The translations under genes were made by a program, and so were the position numbers. Positions 1-7,654 of a stretch of 64,000 nucleotides of DNA are shown one piece after another. The stretch is from positions 1 to 64,000 of the forward strand of contig NZ_AFNV02000015.1 in assembly GCF_000215955.2 (NCBI RefSeq). Direction: 5' to 3'. The stretch comes from Salinisphaera shabanensis E1L3A (GTDB lineage Bacteria; Pseudomonadota; Gammaproteobacteria; Nevskiales; Salinisphaeraceae). Position 1 is the stretch's first letter; each line of letters begins with the position of its first letter. Under the pieces are notes generated by a model, which saw nothing but the letters and a program-made list of their open reading frames with translations, had not been told where the DNA came from and ran no database searches.

Positions 1-1
1 G

Positions 2-1465
2 CTAGGCGTTGCGATATTCGGCAGCCGAGGCCTCGTCGACCGGTTTGGTCAGCAAACTCACAGCAACGAATACGACGATATTGCACAGCAGGCCAAGCAG
101 GCCGGCATTCATGTCCCAGAGCGTCGTGTCGGCCACGATTTGGTAGTAGTAGTTGACGCCGATGCCCACCACCATGCCGCTGATCGCACCCGCGGCGGTG
201 CCGCGTTTCCAGATCAGCGCTCCGTAGACGGCGGGTACGAACTGGGCGATCGACCCATAGGCACCCACCAACAGCGCGATGATGCCGGCCGCACCGAAGA
301 TCGACAGCCAGTAGGCCGCCGCGCCGATGCCGACCACCGCCAGCCGCATAATCCAGATCTGGGACCGTTCAGACAGATCCGGCTTCAACGCCCGACAGAT
401 ATCGCGCCCGAAGGACACCGAACCGCCGTGGGTGATCGCATCCGACGACGACATGGCCGCAGCCAGCGAACCGGCGCCGATCAGGCCATACAGCCAACCG
501 CTGGCGCCGAGCTCGTTGGTGATGAGATACGGCAGCAGTTCGTCGGCACTACCCAGCGCATCCGGTGCCACCACACCGATACCCGCATAGCCCACGAACA
601 GCACCGGCACCAGGAAAATACCGAACAGCGGGAAGGCCAGCGTGGTGAGCTTGATGCGTTTTTCCGTGGTCGTGTACGACTTGGTGAACAGATGCGGCCA
701 CATCAGAAAACCCAGTGCCGACACCAGAATCACGGAGAAAAACGCCATCGCCGACATGGGCGAGCCGTCACGACCGATGGTCAGAAAATCCGGCTGGCTG
801 GCATTGATGGCCGAGAACATATCCGTCGGCCCGTCGTGCAGCGTATTCACCAGATAAAAGCCCACCGCCCAAGCCACGAGAAGCATGAGCGCGCCCTGCA
901 GCACATCGCTCCAGGCCGCGCCGCGCACACCGGAACTGGCTACATAGATGACCACGATGCCGTAGGCCAGCAGCGCGCCGAACCAGTACGGAATCGCGCC
1001 CTCGGTGAGAATGCTGAAGATGAAGGCCATGCCCTTGATCTGCAGGGTGAGGTACTGGATGAAGGCCAGCACCGAAATCACACCGATCAATACCGTGAGC
1101 GCACGCGAGCGATAGCGATCGCCCACGAACTCGCCCAGGGTGACGAAATTCTTGCGCGCGCCGATCCGCCCCACCTTCGGCCCGAGCACGTACCAGGGCA
1201 GAATGCCCAGCGCCAGATAGGCCGGCACGAAATACGCAGCCGCGCCCTGCGAGAAGGCCATTCCCGGCCCGCCCAGAAAGGCAAAGGCACTGAATACCGT
1301 GCCGCCCATCATGAACCAGACCACGATGAAGCCGAGGCCGCGATCGGCGACCGCATATTCGGACACCGACCAGAACGAGCGCTTGCGCCCGGCCAGCAGC
1401 CCTAGTGCGAATGCGATGACCAGATAAACCAGCATCGAGCCCAGCGCGAACATCCAGTTGCTCAT
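2..1465 (-). CDS. Sodium:solute symporter (SSS) family permease
   Basis: A 487-residue, very hydrophobic protein with about 13 predicted membrane helices, matching the usual length and look of SSS (PanF/PutP-like) transporters that couple substrate uptake to a sodium gradient in the inner membrane. The N-terminal helix, the Gly-rich stretch after it and the TLGEFVGDRYRS segment near residue 110 are typical. The stop codon is at 2-4, so the gene is complete although it touches the window edge. Its ATG overlaps the stop of the small upstream membrane gene by 4 bases, and an M20 amidohydrolase precedes both, so this looks like a three-gene operon for import and hydrolysis of one substrate class. 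The substrate cannot be read from the sequence; an amide, a peptide or pantothenate-like acid is possible. Confidence 0.88.
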   Translation of the reverse strand: MSNWMFALGSMLVYLVIAFALGLLAGRKRSFWSVSEYAVADRGLGFIVVWFMMGGTVFSAFAFLGGPGMAFSQGAAAYFVPAYLALGILPWYVLGPKVGRIGARKNFVTLGEFVGDRYRSRALTVLIGVISVLAFIQYLTLQIKGMAFIFSILTEGAIPYWFGALLAYGIVVIYVASSGVRGAAWSDVLQGALMLLVAWAVGFYLVNTLHDGPTDMFSAINASQPDFLTIGRDGSPMSAMAFFSVILVSALGFLMWPHLFTKSYTTTEKRIKLTTLAFPLFGIFLVPVLFVGYAGIGVVAPDALGSADELLPYLITNELGASGWLYGLIGAGSLAAAMSSSDAITHGGSVSFGRDICRALKPDLSERSQIWIMRLAVVGIGAAAYWLSIFGAAGIIALLVGAYGSIAQFVPAVYGALIWKRGTAAGAISGMVVGIGVNYYYQIVADTTLWDMNAGLLGLLCNIVVFVAVSLLTKPVDEASAAEYRNA

Positions 1466-1689
1466 GCCGAACCCCCGCGACCGTGCTCATAGAAATAGAA
1501 ACAAAGGATGGCCACGAACGCCGCGAGCTCAACTAAAACAATCCAGAACAGATTGAACGGCAGGCCGAACACCAGCGGCTCGACGCGATCCGCAAAGGTG
1601 AAGACCGGCACGGTCATCAGCGTAAACGCCGCGATTAAAAACAGGATATAGGCGCCGGTCGCACGGCGTCGCTTCGGGGTGTCTTCCAT
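1462..1689 (-). CDS. Small two-helix membrane protein, DUF3311-like symporter partner
   Basis: 75 residues with a basic N-terminus (KRRR) and two hydrophobic helices at about residues 12-30 and 42-66. Small proteins of the DUF3311 type are known to sit directly upstream of SSS symporters, where they are thought to be an accessory subunit. Here its stop overlaps the symporter ATG (ATGA arrangement), which implies translational coupling. The family assignment rests on size, topology and position rather than on a diagnostic motif. Confidence 0.75.
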   Translation of the reverse strand: MEDTPKRRRATGAYILFLIAAFTLMTVPVFTFADRVEPLVFGLPFNLFWIVLVELAAFVAILCFYFYEHGRGGSA

Positions 1690-1749
1690 GATGCTCCCTC
1701 GTTTACCGGGCTCTATGGGTCGCGTTTAAAGCGACCCAGCCGCGCTTGA

Positions 1750-2928
1750 TTACGCCGCCTGCGCCAAAGTGTCCTGTGCCAGCTGCACGAACAGGGCAAT
1801 GCCCGGCGCCATGATGCGGTCGTTGAAATCGTAGGCCGGGTGATGCAGCCCGTGCGTATGCTCGGCATCGCCCGAACCGACATGAATATAGGCGCCCGGA
1901 CAGACGTCCAGCATGTAGGAGAAGTCTTCGCCGCCCATGCACGGCGGGTAGTTCGGTGTCAGCGCCGTTTCTCCGAACGTTGACGCAATCGCGGCCCGCG
2001 CCGTCGCAGTCGGCGCCGGATGGTTGTAAGTCACGCTGAACTTGTCCTCTATGGATAGCTCGATCGTCGCCCCGTATGTGGCTTCCAGGCCCGCGCATAT
2101 CGCACGCAGCCGCTCGCGCAATTTTTCGCGCGTGTCGTTATCCAGCGCACGCAGCGTGCCGGAAAGCCGCGCGGTATCCGGGATCACCGCAAAACCAGCC
2201 AGGTCGCCGGCCTGAATCGAACACAGGCTGACCACGGCCGGCGCCAACGGATCGATATCCCGGCCGACGATCGAATGCGCCCGGGTGATCAATTCACCCG
2301 CGATACGCACCGGGTCGATACAGCCATGCGGGTTGAGCCCGCCGTGGCCACCACGACCGTGGATGGCGATATCCACCCGATCACCACCCGCCATGATCGG
2401 GCCTTCGATGAGCCCGAACTGGCCGATGGGCAAGGCCGGCCAGTTGTGCAGGGCGTACACCGTATCCATCGGATAGCGCTCGAACAGCCCGTCGGCGATC
2501 ATCGCGCTTGCCCCGCCCACGCCTTCTTCAGCCGGCTGAAAGATGAAATAGACCGTGCCCGCGAAATCCCGATGGGCCGCGAAATGCTCCACCGCCCCCA
2601 GCAGCATCGTCGTGTGTCCGTCGTGGCCACAGGCATGCATGCGCCCGTCCACTTTGGAAGCATGGGCCACACCGCTGGTTTCGTGAATGGGCAACGCATC
2701 CATATCGGCCCGCAGGCCGACCCGCACCGAGCCGCCCGGCTGGTCGCCCTGCACCCAGGCCACGATCCCGGTCACGCCGATGCCGCGTTCGTATTCCACG
2801 CCCAGCTCGTCCAGATGGGCACATACCCGATCCGAAGTCGCCCGTTCCTCGAAGCCCAGCTCCGGGTTTTCGTGCAGGGCATGACGCAGGGCCACCAAAT
2901 GCGTTGGCGCGTCGTCGAACATGGGCAT
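1750..2928 (-). CDS. M20 family metallopeptidase / amidohydrolase (hippurate hydrolase-like)
   Basis: 392 residues from the ATG at 2928, which has a purine-rich GAGCGAG stretch just upstream; a longer in-frame start at 2967 has no better site. The di-metal M20 signature is intact: HENPELGFEE near the N-terminus, RADMDALP, the metal-binding HACGHDGHT segment, the catalytic PAEEGVGGA, and GGEDFSYML near the C-terminus. Enzymes of this group cut N-acyl or N-carbamoyl amino acids and similar amides in the cytoplasm. It lies 60 bases upstream of the symporter pair on the same strand, so it probably processes what the symporter brings in. The exact substrate is not predictable. Confidence 0.88.
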   Translation of the reverse strand: MPMFDDAPTHLVALRHALHENPELGFEERATSDRVCAHLDELGVEYERGIGVTGIVAWVQGDQPGGSVRVGLRADMDALPIHETSGVAHASKVDGRMHACGHDGHTTMLLGAVEHFAAHRDFAGTVYFIFQPAEEGVGGASAMIADGLFERYPMDTVYALHNWPALPIGQFGLIEGPIMAGGDRVDIAIHGRGGHGGLNPHGCIDPVRIAGELITRAHSIVGRDIDPLAPAVVSLCSIQAGDLAGFAVIPDTARLSGTLRALDNDTREKLRERLRAICAGLEATYGATIELSIEDKFSVTYNHPAPTATARAAIASTFGETALTPNYPPCMGGEDFSYMLDVCPGAYIHVGSGDAEHTHGLHHPAYDFNDRIMAPGIALFVQLAQDTLAQAA

Positions 2929-3118
2929 ACGCTCGCTCTTTAGCTGGATAGACCCGCAAAATAGCAAACGCCGACGACTATTTCAGCATGCAGCTTTCGG
3001 TAAGTCGCTGCTGTCGCAACGGTTATCGCAGCCGCGAACCTATAGCACTCCAGATCCGGCAACCGGTGTTACCGCCATCCTGGCACGCCGTACGCCGGCG
3101 CGACCGTGAATGAATAGA

Positions 3119-3769
3119 TCAGGCGTTGTTTCGATACCAGCTATTGTGCGGCAACTCCTGGCCACGCTCGGCCTGGGCGAGTTTGGCCACCAGTTCGGCC
3201 TGATTGAGCGGAATACAGTAGGCGGGCATGGCACGCTCGAAGCGCCAGCTCTCATGCAGCAGCCCTGCGTCGACCGCCTCGAAACCGATATCGGCATGTA
3301 GTTCGGCCACGCGCGTCTTGGCGCGGGCATCGTCGCCGGCTATCGGTAATGCTCGCATGCCCTCGACCGCCGGTCGCTGCTCGCCAGGCAGATCAATAGC
3401 CAGGATCGCATTGAACGCCTTGACCCAGATCGCCCCCGGCACATGACGCGCTGCCCATTCGCTGGTGGTCGTCTCGAACGCATCCAGTGCTGCAATACGC
3501 CCGTCACGCGCCGGGTAATAGTTCATCGTATCCACGACGATCTTGTCGCGTAGCGCGGCCACCGGCAGATCGCCTGCCGCGATCAATGGCACCGCCACGA
3601 TCACGACCTCACCGAATAGCGCGGCCTGCTCGGGGGTCGCAATCCGTGCACCATCGATGTCGATACGGTCGGGCCGGCGCGCACTCACCGCCACCTCGTG
3701 CCCGGCCTCGCGAAACAGCCGGGCCAGATTTCCGCCGATATTGCCGGCCCCGATAATTCCGATTTTCAT
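3119..3769 (-). CDS. NADPH-dependent F420 reductase-like oxidoreductase
   Basis: 216 residues if started at the ATG beginning MKIGIIGAGNIGGNLARLF, which puts the Rossmann GxGxxG motif at residues 7-12 as expected; the open frame extends further upstream but without recognisable sequence. The AAARRPDRI-like segment after strand two (VSARRPDRI) is typical of NADP(H) binding. It resembles NADP-dependent dinucleotide-binding proteins annotated as F420:NADP oxidoreductase-like in bacteria that lack F420, so the true acceptor is unknown. It is divergent from a LysR regulator with a perfect palindrome between them, and is therefore the likely regulated target. Confidence 0.8.
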   Translation of the reverse strand: MKIGIIGAGNIGGNLARLFREAGHEVAVSARRPDRIDIDGARIATPEQAALFGEVVIVAVPLIAAGDLPVAALRDKIVVDTMNYYPARDGRIAALDAFETTTSEWAARHVPGAIWVKAFNAILAIDLPGEQRPAVEGMRALPIAGDDARAKTRVAELHADIGFEAVDAGLLHESWRFERAMPAYCIPLNQAELVAKLAQAERGQELPHNSWYRNNA

Positions 3770-3829
3770 CTCGATCACGCTTGTTGAGGAATGACGAGAT
3801 GATCGTAATTGCACACTGATGGGATCAGA

Positions 3830-3845
3830 ATAGCGCAATCGCTAT
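3830..3845. promoter_or_regulatory. Palindrome in LysR divergent promoter, candidate operator
   Basis: ATAGCG-CAAT-CGCTAT is a perfect 6-bp inverted repeat with a 4-bp spacer, 26 bases before the LysR start and about 60 bases before the oxidoreductase start. LysR regulators usually bind such dyads in the shared intergenic region of a divergent target gene. Binding here is inferred from position and symmetry only. Confidence 0.5.
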
Positions 3846-3870
3846 GAACACTTGAAAGCGAGCGTTTCGA

Positions 3871-4773
3871 ATGGATCGATTGACCAGTCTCAGGGTGTTT
3901 CTTCGCACCATCGATCTGGGCTCGTTTTCGGCAGCGGCCCGCGACCTCGGCATGTCGCCCCAGATGGCCGGCAAGCATGTGGATGCACTCGAGGCAGGCT
4001 TCGGCACCGCGCTACTGCACCGCTCGACTCGACGGTTGAGCCTTACCGAGGCCGGGCGTATCTGTGCCGAAGGGGCCAGACGCACGCTGGATGCCGTCAA
4101 CGCCATGGACGCCTCGGTCGAAAACCTCACGGACCTGCCGCACGGCCGCCTGCGGGTCACAGCACCGGCGAGTCTGGGGCGGTGTCGTATCGTGCCCAAC
4201 CTGCCGACCTTCGAAGCCGCCTATCCGGATATCACGCTCGAACTCACCCTCGCCGACCGCGTGGTCGATCTCACCGGTGAAGGGTTCGATATCGCCCTAC
4301 GCGTCGGCGACCTGCGTGACTCCGAACTCGCGGTACGCGGGCTGGCCCCTTTTCGTATCGCCGCATTCGCATCACCCGGCTACGTACAACAGCACGGCCT
4401 GCCGAACCATCCCAGCGAACTCGAACAGCACCGCTGCCTGAACTATGTGTTCGACAGCTATCCGGCACCCGATCTCTGGGTTTTCAAGCAAGGCGAGGAG
4501 CAAATCAAAATCAGTCCCCGCCAGGCAATCGCCATCAACGACGCCACGTCGCTCATCGAGCTTGCCCTGCGCGACGCGGGGGTGGTGATGACTGGCGAAA
4601 TGAACGTGGCCGACCACGTCGCCGCCGGCACATTACTCCGCCTGTTCCCCGACTACACCAGTGTTTCGCGTCCGCTCAATGTGCTGTTTCACCGGCGCCG
4701 CGCCGTAGCGCCCCGCGAACGGGTGTTTATCGACTGGGTGGTTAATCTCCTCGGGGCGTCAAAGCCTGAATGA
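3871..4773 (+). CDS. LysR family transcriptional regulator
   Basis: 300 residues. The N-terminus (MDRLTSLRVFLRTIDLGSF, then AAARDLGMSPQMAGKHVDALE) is the LysR winged helix-turn-helix over residues 1-60, followed by a periplasmic-binding-protein-like effector domain to the C-terminus. Length and motif are normal for the family. It is transcribed away from the F420 reductase-like gene, and the palindrome at 3830-3845 lies between them. The effector is unknown. Confidence 0.93.
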   Translation: MDRLTSLRVFLRTIDLGSFSAAARDLGMSPQMAGKHVDALEAGFGTALLHRSTRRLSLTEAGRICAEGARRTLDAVNAMDASVENLTDLPHGRLRVTAPASLGRCRIVPNLPTFEAAYPDITLELTLADRVVDLTGEGFDIALRVGDLRDSELAVRGLAPFRIAAFASPGYVQQHGLPNHPSELEQHRCLNYVFDSYPAPDLWVFKQGEEQIKISPRQAIAINDATSLIELALRDAGVVMTGEMNVADHVAAGTLLRLFPDYTSVSRPLNVLFHRRRAVAPRERVFIDWVVNLLGASKPE

Positions 4774-4983
4774 CGGGACGACAACTCGATATCATGGGCA
4801 CGCCTCGACCGTGCTTTTACTGGCGCACGTACCGGCACGCTCGCAATCGATTGTCGAGTCAAACACCACGGCGACTTCGCGCTGAGCGAATGCTCTCCGG
4901 CCGCCTACCCCGCCATAGTGTCTTCCATCGCGCCGTCGCTTGGCGTGACACGCATATCCATACGTCTAGCGCTGTGCGCCGCT

Positions 4984-6246
4984 TTATCGCAAGCCTTTGG
5001 CATGTTCCAGGTCGGCATGCTCGAAAGCCGATTCCATGCGGCGAATCTCCGCGGCGGGAATGTGCCCTGCCTCGGCGACCGCGCGCCACTGGGCCACGGC
5101 CGCACCGACTTCGGCGGCAATCATCGCAGCCTTATCGCGATCAAGCCGGAAGTAGTCCGCTTCCTGTAGGGCCAGATCGAGTGAGGCGGTGTCGTCTTCG
5201 ATCCCGATCGCGGTACTGAGCACGCGTGGCTTGATATCGACCGGTACCGGGTTCAGATCGAACGCCGGCGATAACGCCCAGCCGCTCGGCGTGTGTAAAA
5301 AGCCGTGGTTTCGCAGGTGGTCGTCGACGTTGTTGATGAGTACGTTGAACACGACACGACGCCACAGGTTGGCGCAGTCCGCATCGGGCTGGGCACCATG
5401 CATACCGATCTTGTCGACGATTTCGAGGTAGCTGTGTTCTTCGTTGTCGGCGGCACCTACCATGCTCATGGCGGATAAGTACGGGATGCGCCTTCCCTGC
5501 TCGTTTCGATCAAAACGTTCCATGATCAGCACATCGCTCTTGCCGATGCGCTCGATTCGGTGCGCTGGTACCGCGATGCCAGCGCGCTTGGCGAGTTCCA
5601 GTGCGACAGACTCCCAGCGGACTATGTTGTAGTCGTCGCTGTTATCCGGAAACTTCGCGATCCCGAGTTTGCCATCCGGTAAGCGAACAGAGGCTTTTGG
5701 CCGCGCACCGCCGAGCGACGAGCCTGGCGCGACCAGTACACGCAGATCGTCGTCAAGCTCTTCGTTAGCCTGAACGTGCTGGGCAGCCGTGAGCAGCCTC
5801 GGCAGATCGACGAGCGGCGGGATGGGCGCAACCTCCGGCGGTGCAAGAAACACCTGGGGCTGCGCGGGCGCGATGAAACGAAGCGCGCCCTGTCGCGCCT
5901 CGTCGTTCACTCGCATCAGAAAATCGATCTCCATCAGCGTTTGCGGGGGGCGGTCATTCGCCCGGGCTTCACGCCGTTCAGCACGGCGCATCAGGTTGCG
6001 CCCCCACCGGTCCGGCGCCGAGTCGCTGAACGCACCGAAAATGCGTTGATGGGCCAGCGTGTGATGCACCCGAGGCCCATGTAGCGGAAGGTAGGGGTCG
6101 ATGGCGAAAGCATCGCGACGTTCCAGCCAGCTATCGTGATAGGCGAAGCTCGCGGTTTCTGTTTGGCCGCGCGCACGCGCGAACAGCCGCCCCACCGGCA
6201 CAGACTGCCCGGCCACATCGACATGCACCACCAGTTCGCGCTCCAT
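4984..6246 (-). CDS. hipA: HipA family toxin kinase
   Basis: 420 residues from the ATG that begins MERELVVHVD. It has the HipA N-terminal subdomain (1-110) and the C-terminal kinase-like domain. The loop PGSSLGGARPKA at about 174-185 is the phosphorylatable Ser/Gly-rich loop, LINNVDDHLRNHGF at 304-317 contains the catalytic Asp (about 308) and metal-binding Asn, and SPAFDLNP at about 326-333 supplies the second Mg-binding Asp. HipA phosphorylates an aminoacyl-tRNA synthetase (GltX in E. coli) and stops growth. All key residues are present, so it is probably active. Only 4 bases separate it from hipB, so the two are co-expressed. The target here is not known. Confidence 0.9.
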   Translation of the reverse strand: MERELVVHVDVAGQSVPVGRLFARARGQTETASFAYHDSWLERRDAFAIDPYLPLHGPRVHHTLAHQRIFGAFSDSAPDRWGRNLMRRAERREARANDRPPQTLMEIDFLMRVNDEARQGALRFIAPAQPQVFLAPPEVAPIPPLVDLPRLLTAAQHVQANEELDDDLRVLVAPGSSLGGARPKASVRLPDGKLGIAKFPDNSDDYNIVRWESVALELAKRAGIAVPAHRIERIGKSDVLIMERFDRNEQGRRIPYLSAMSMVGAADNEEHSYLEIVDKIGMHGAQPDADCANLWRRVVFNVLINNVDDHLRNHGFLHTPSGWALSPAFDLNPVPVDIKPRVLSTAIGIEDDTASLDLALQEADYFRLDRDKAAMIAAEVGAAVAQWRAVAEAGHIPAAEIRRMESAFEHADLEHAKGLR

Positions 6247-6250
6247 CTCG

Positions 6251-6568
6251 TTACGCTTTTTGACCTTGCCCGGCCGCGCGAACGCGTTCGGGCAGATGCT
6301 CGGTTTCAAGCGTCATGCCCGTCGGGTCACGTTCTGCGGAGCCGATGGCCGCCAGCTCGTCGATGAAACCCAGGACGTACATCACGCTGGCGTAGTGCGC
6401 CATCGACACACCGGGTTCGCCCGCCTCGATCTTGCTCAGCGTCGTACGGCTCATCTGTGCACGCTCCGCCATCAGAGCCACCGTGATCCGCCGGCGCCGG
6501 CGCGCTTTGTTGAGATTGCGACCCAACTCTCGCAATCCGCGCTGGACAGGAATCTGTGTTCGGGCCAC
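6251..6568 (-). CDS. hipB: HipB-like HTH antitoxin
   Basis: 105 residues with an XRE-type helix-turn-helix over residues 14-70 (ITVALMAERAQMSRTTLSKIEAG is the recognition region) and a charged C-terminal tail, as in HipB-type antitoxins that neutralise HipA and repress their own operon. It precedes hipA in the usual antitoxin-first order. A sigma70-like promoter at 6601-6629 carries TTAAGC repeats in its spacer that could be the HipB operator. Confidence in the antitoxin role comes mainly from the adjoining HipA. Confidence 0.88.
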   Translation of the reverse strand: MARTQIPVQRGLRELGRNLNKARRRRRITVALMAERAQMSRTTLSKIEAGEPGVSMAHYASVMYVLGFIDELAAIGSAERDPTGMTLETEHLPERVRAAGQGQKA

Positions 6569-6600
6569 TACACACTCCGCTGCTACCGCTTAGGCCTACA

Positions 6601-6629
6601 ATTATATGCTTAAAGCAGCTTAATGTTCA
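6601..6629 (-). promoter_or_regulatory. hipBA promoter with repeats in the spacer
   Basis: Read on the minus strand: -35 TGAACA (6624-6629), a 17-base spacer, and a perfect -10 TATAAT (6601-6606), 33 bases before hipB. The spacer holds TTAAGC twice, 10 bases apart, and contains the small palindrome AAGCTGCTT. Occupation by HipB would block polymerase, the normal autoregulatory logic of hipBA operons. The operator assignment is inference. Confidence 0.6.
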
Positions 6630-6714
6630 CGATTATGACCATTATAAATGCTCGGCGACCGGCGCGATCGTCGAGCTCGTATCTGGCTAGCTAACGCGCT
6701 CCGCCTGCTCGCCG

Positions 6715-6749
6715 CGGGCAGCGGGCAGCGGGCAGCGGGCAGCGGGCAG
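6715..6749. repeat. Tandem heptamer repeat CGGGCAG x5
   Basis: Five perfect, uninterrupted copies of CGGGCAG occupy 35 bases. Such a perfect array suggests recent expansion by slippage. It lies outside any gene I can support, and the copy number may vary between strains. Confidence 0.9.
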
Positions 6750-6860
6750 CACGGTAAAAGGCCAGTGCGCAGAGTGCGGATCGCGCTACGGCGCCCAAAT
6801 CCACCCGTCCCCCGACCCCCTGTTTCCCGAGCCTTAGGAGATTCAGGAACGACGCGGATT

Positions 6861-6883
6861 AAAAAAACCGCCTCGGTGGGCGG
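6861..6883 (-). terminator. Rho-independent terminator, minus-strand orientation
   Basis: On the minus strand the hairpin CCGCC-CACCGA-GGCGG is followed by seven T residues (complement of A 6861-6867). No gene on that strand ends within 1.6 kb; the nearest minus-strand gene reading towards it is the 8534-8787 remnant and, beyond it, glmS. It may be the original glmS terminator displaced by insertion of accessory DNA. Confidence 0.65.
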
Positions 6884-6968
6884 CTTTGCGACAAGCTCAT
6901 TAGTGTGCCTACCATACCGTTTCGAGCGGCAACAGTTCGCGTTTTCGGGCGCAGAAAGGGAGAAACCG

Positions 6969-7133
6969 ATGGGTGGTGGCGGAAATAAAGGCGGCGGTGA
7001 TAAAGACAAACCGCAAAAGAAAGGGCCGGTCCCAACTAAGGATCACTCGCGGCATAAGCCGAGGCCATACGGCGATCAATCAAAAGAAGATCGCCGAACC
7101 ACGGATAGTACCGGGCCTCGCAAGAACGACTGA
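6969..7133 (+). CDS. Small Gly-rich, basic protein, first gene of cassette
   Basis: A 54-residue open frame preceded by a good AAAGGGAG ribosome-binding site. It starts MGGGGNKGGGDKDKPQKKG and continues rich in Lys, Arg, Asp and Pro with no hydrophobic core, so it is probably disordered or nucleic-acid/partner binding. Its TGA overlaps the ATG of the membrane gene (TGATG), which suggests translational coupling and supports its reality despite the small size. I do not recognise a family. It could instead be a leader whose translation opens the downstream start. Confidence 0.55.
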   Translation: MGGGGNKGGGDKDKPQKKGPVPTKDHSRHKPRPYGDQSKEDRRTTDSTGPRKND

Positions 7134-7534
7134 TGGAACTTCAAACTGCACAGGACGCCTACAAAAATCTCAGCGGCAAGCTCAGCGACATCAACCGTCA
7201 GCTTTGTTTCGCCGGGATCGCGGTGGTCTGGATATTTGCAGTGTCGAATGAGTCTGGGTCATACCGATTACCGAATACTATGCTGGTCCCGCTAGGGGCA
7301 TTCGTAACCGGCTTGCTCTTCGATCTGCTGCAGTATGTCGTTTCAACGATCATCTATGGCACGCTTCATCGTTCGCGAGAGCGAAAAAACTTTGCACTGG
7401 ACGAAGATATCAAAGCGCCAGCCTTCATAAACTGGCCTGCAGTCGCCTGTCTAATCGTGAAAGTCGGGGCGGTTCTCGTGGGATACGTCGCGTTACTTTT
7501 CGCTGTTCTCTATAGCGGCGCGGTCGACGTTTAA
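7133..7534 (+). CDS. Three-helix membrane protein of unknown function
   Basis: 133 residues. A short amphipathic N-terminus (about 22 residues, MELQTAQDAYKNLSGKLSD) is followed by hydrophobic helices at about 24-38, 50-78 and 102-131, with a charged cytoplasmic-type loop (HRSRERKNFALDEDIK) between helices two and three. There is no signal peptide. The start overlaps the stop of the 54-aa gene. It is the size and shape of small membrane effectors such as SLATT-type proteins linked to nucleotide-signalling defence genes, but I see no sequence motif that proves membership. The TIR/NDT-like gene follows after 120 bases on the same strand, and the two may act together. Confidence 0.7.
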   Translation: MELQTAQDAYKNLSGKLSDINRQLCFAGIAVVWIFAVSNESGSYRLPNTMLVPLGAFVTGLLFDLLQYVVSTIIYGTLHRSRERKNFALDEDIKAPAFINWPAVACLIVKVGAVLVGYVALLFAVLYSGAVDV

Positions 7535-7654
7535 GCCCACCCGATCTCCCGCACAGAAACCGCCTCATTAATCTGCTTTGCGCCTTATTCTCATCCTGTT
7601 TACTCTACCGTCAACGGCGCAAAGATGCTGCTAAAACCAAGCCTCGGGGATGCA

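Larger units (their letters stand above)
6630..6968. other. Non-coding accessory intergenic region
   Basis: Between hipB and the 6969 cassette I see no convincing gene. The stretch holds the heptamer repeat at 6715-6749, a minus-strand-oriented terminator at 6861-6883, and the probable promoter region of the cassette. Open frames here are short and low-complexity (Arg/Pro/Ser-rich), as expected from chance in GC-rich DNA. Confidence 0.55.

Noticed and set aside
140-1405. Long plus-strand open frame opposite the SSS symporter
   Set aside because: Arg/His/Gln-rich composition, no motif, fully antisense to a well-supported gene; typical of GC-rich third-position bias.
4770-5219. Plus-strand frame after the LysR gene
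   Set aside because: Arg/Pro-rich without motif, and runs antisense into hipA. The 210-base gap before hipA shows nothing else.
6715-6749. CRISPR-like repeat
   Set aside because: Units are 7 bases and contiguous without spacers, so it is a simple tandem repeat.
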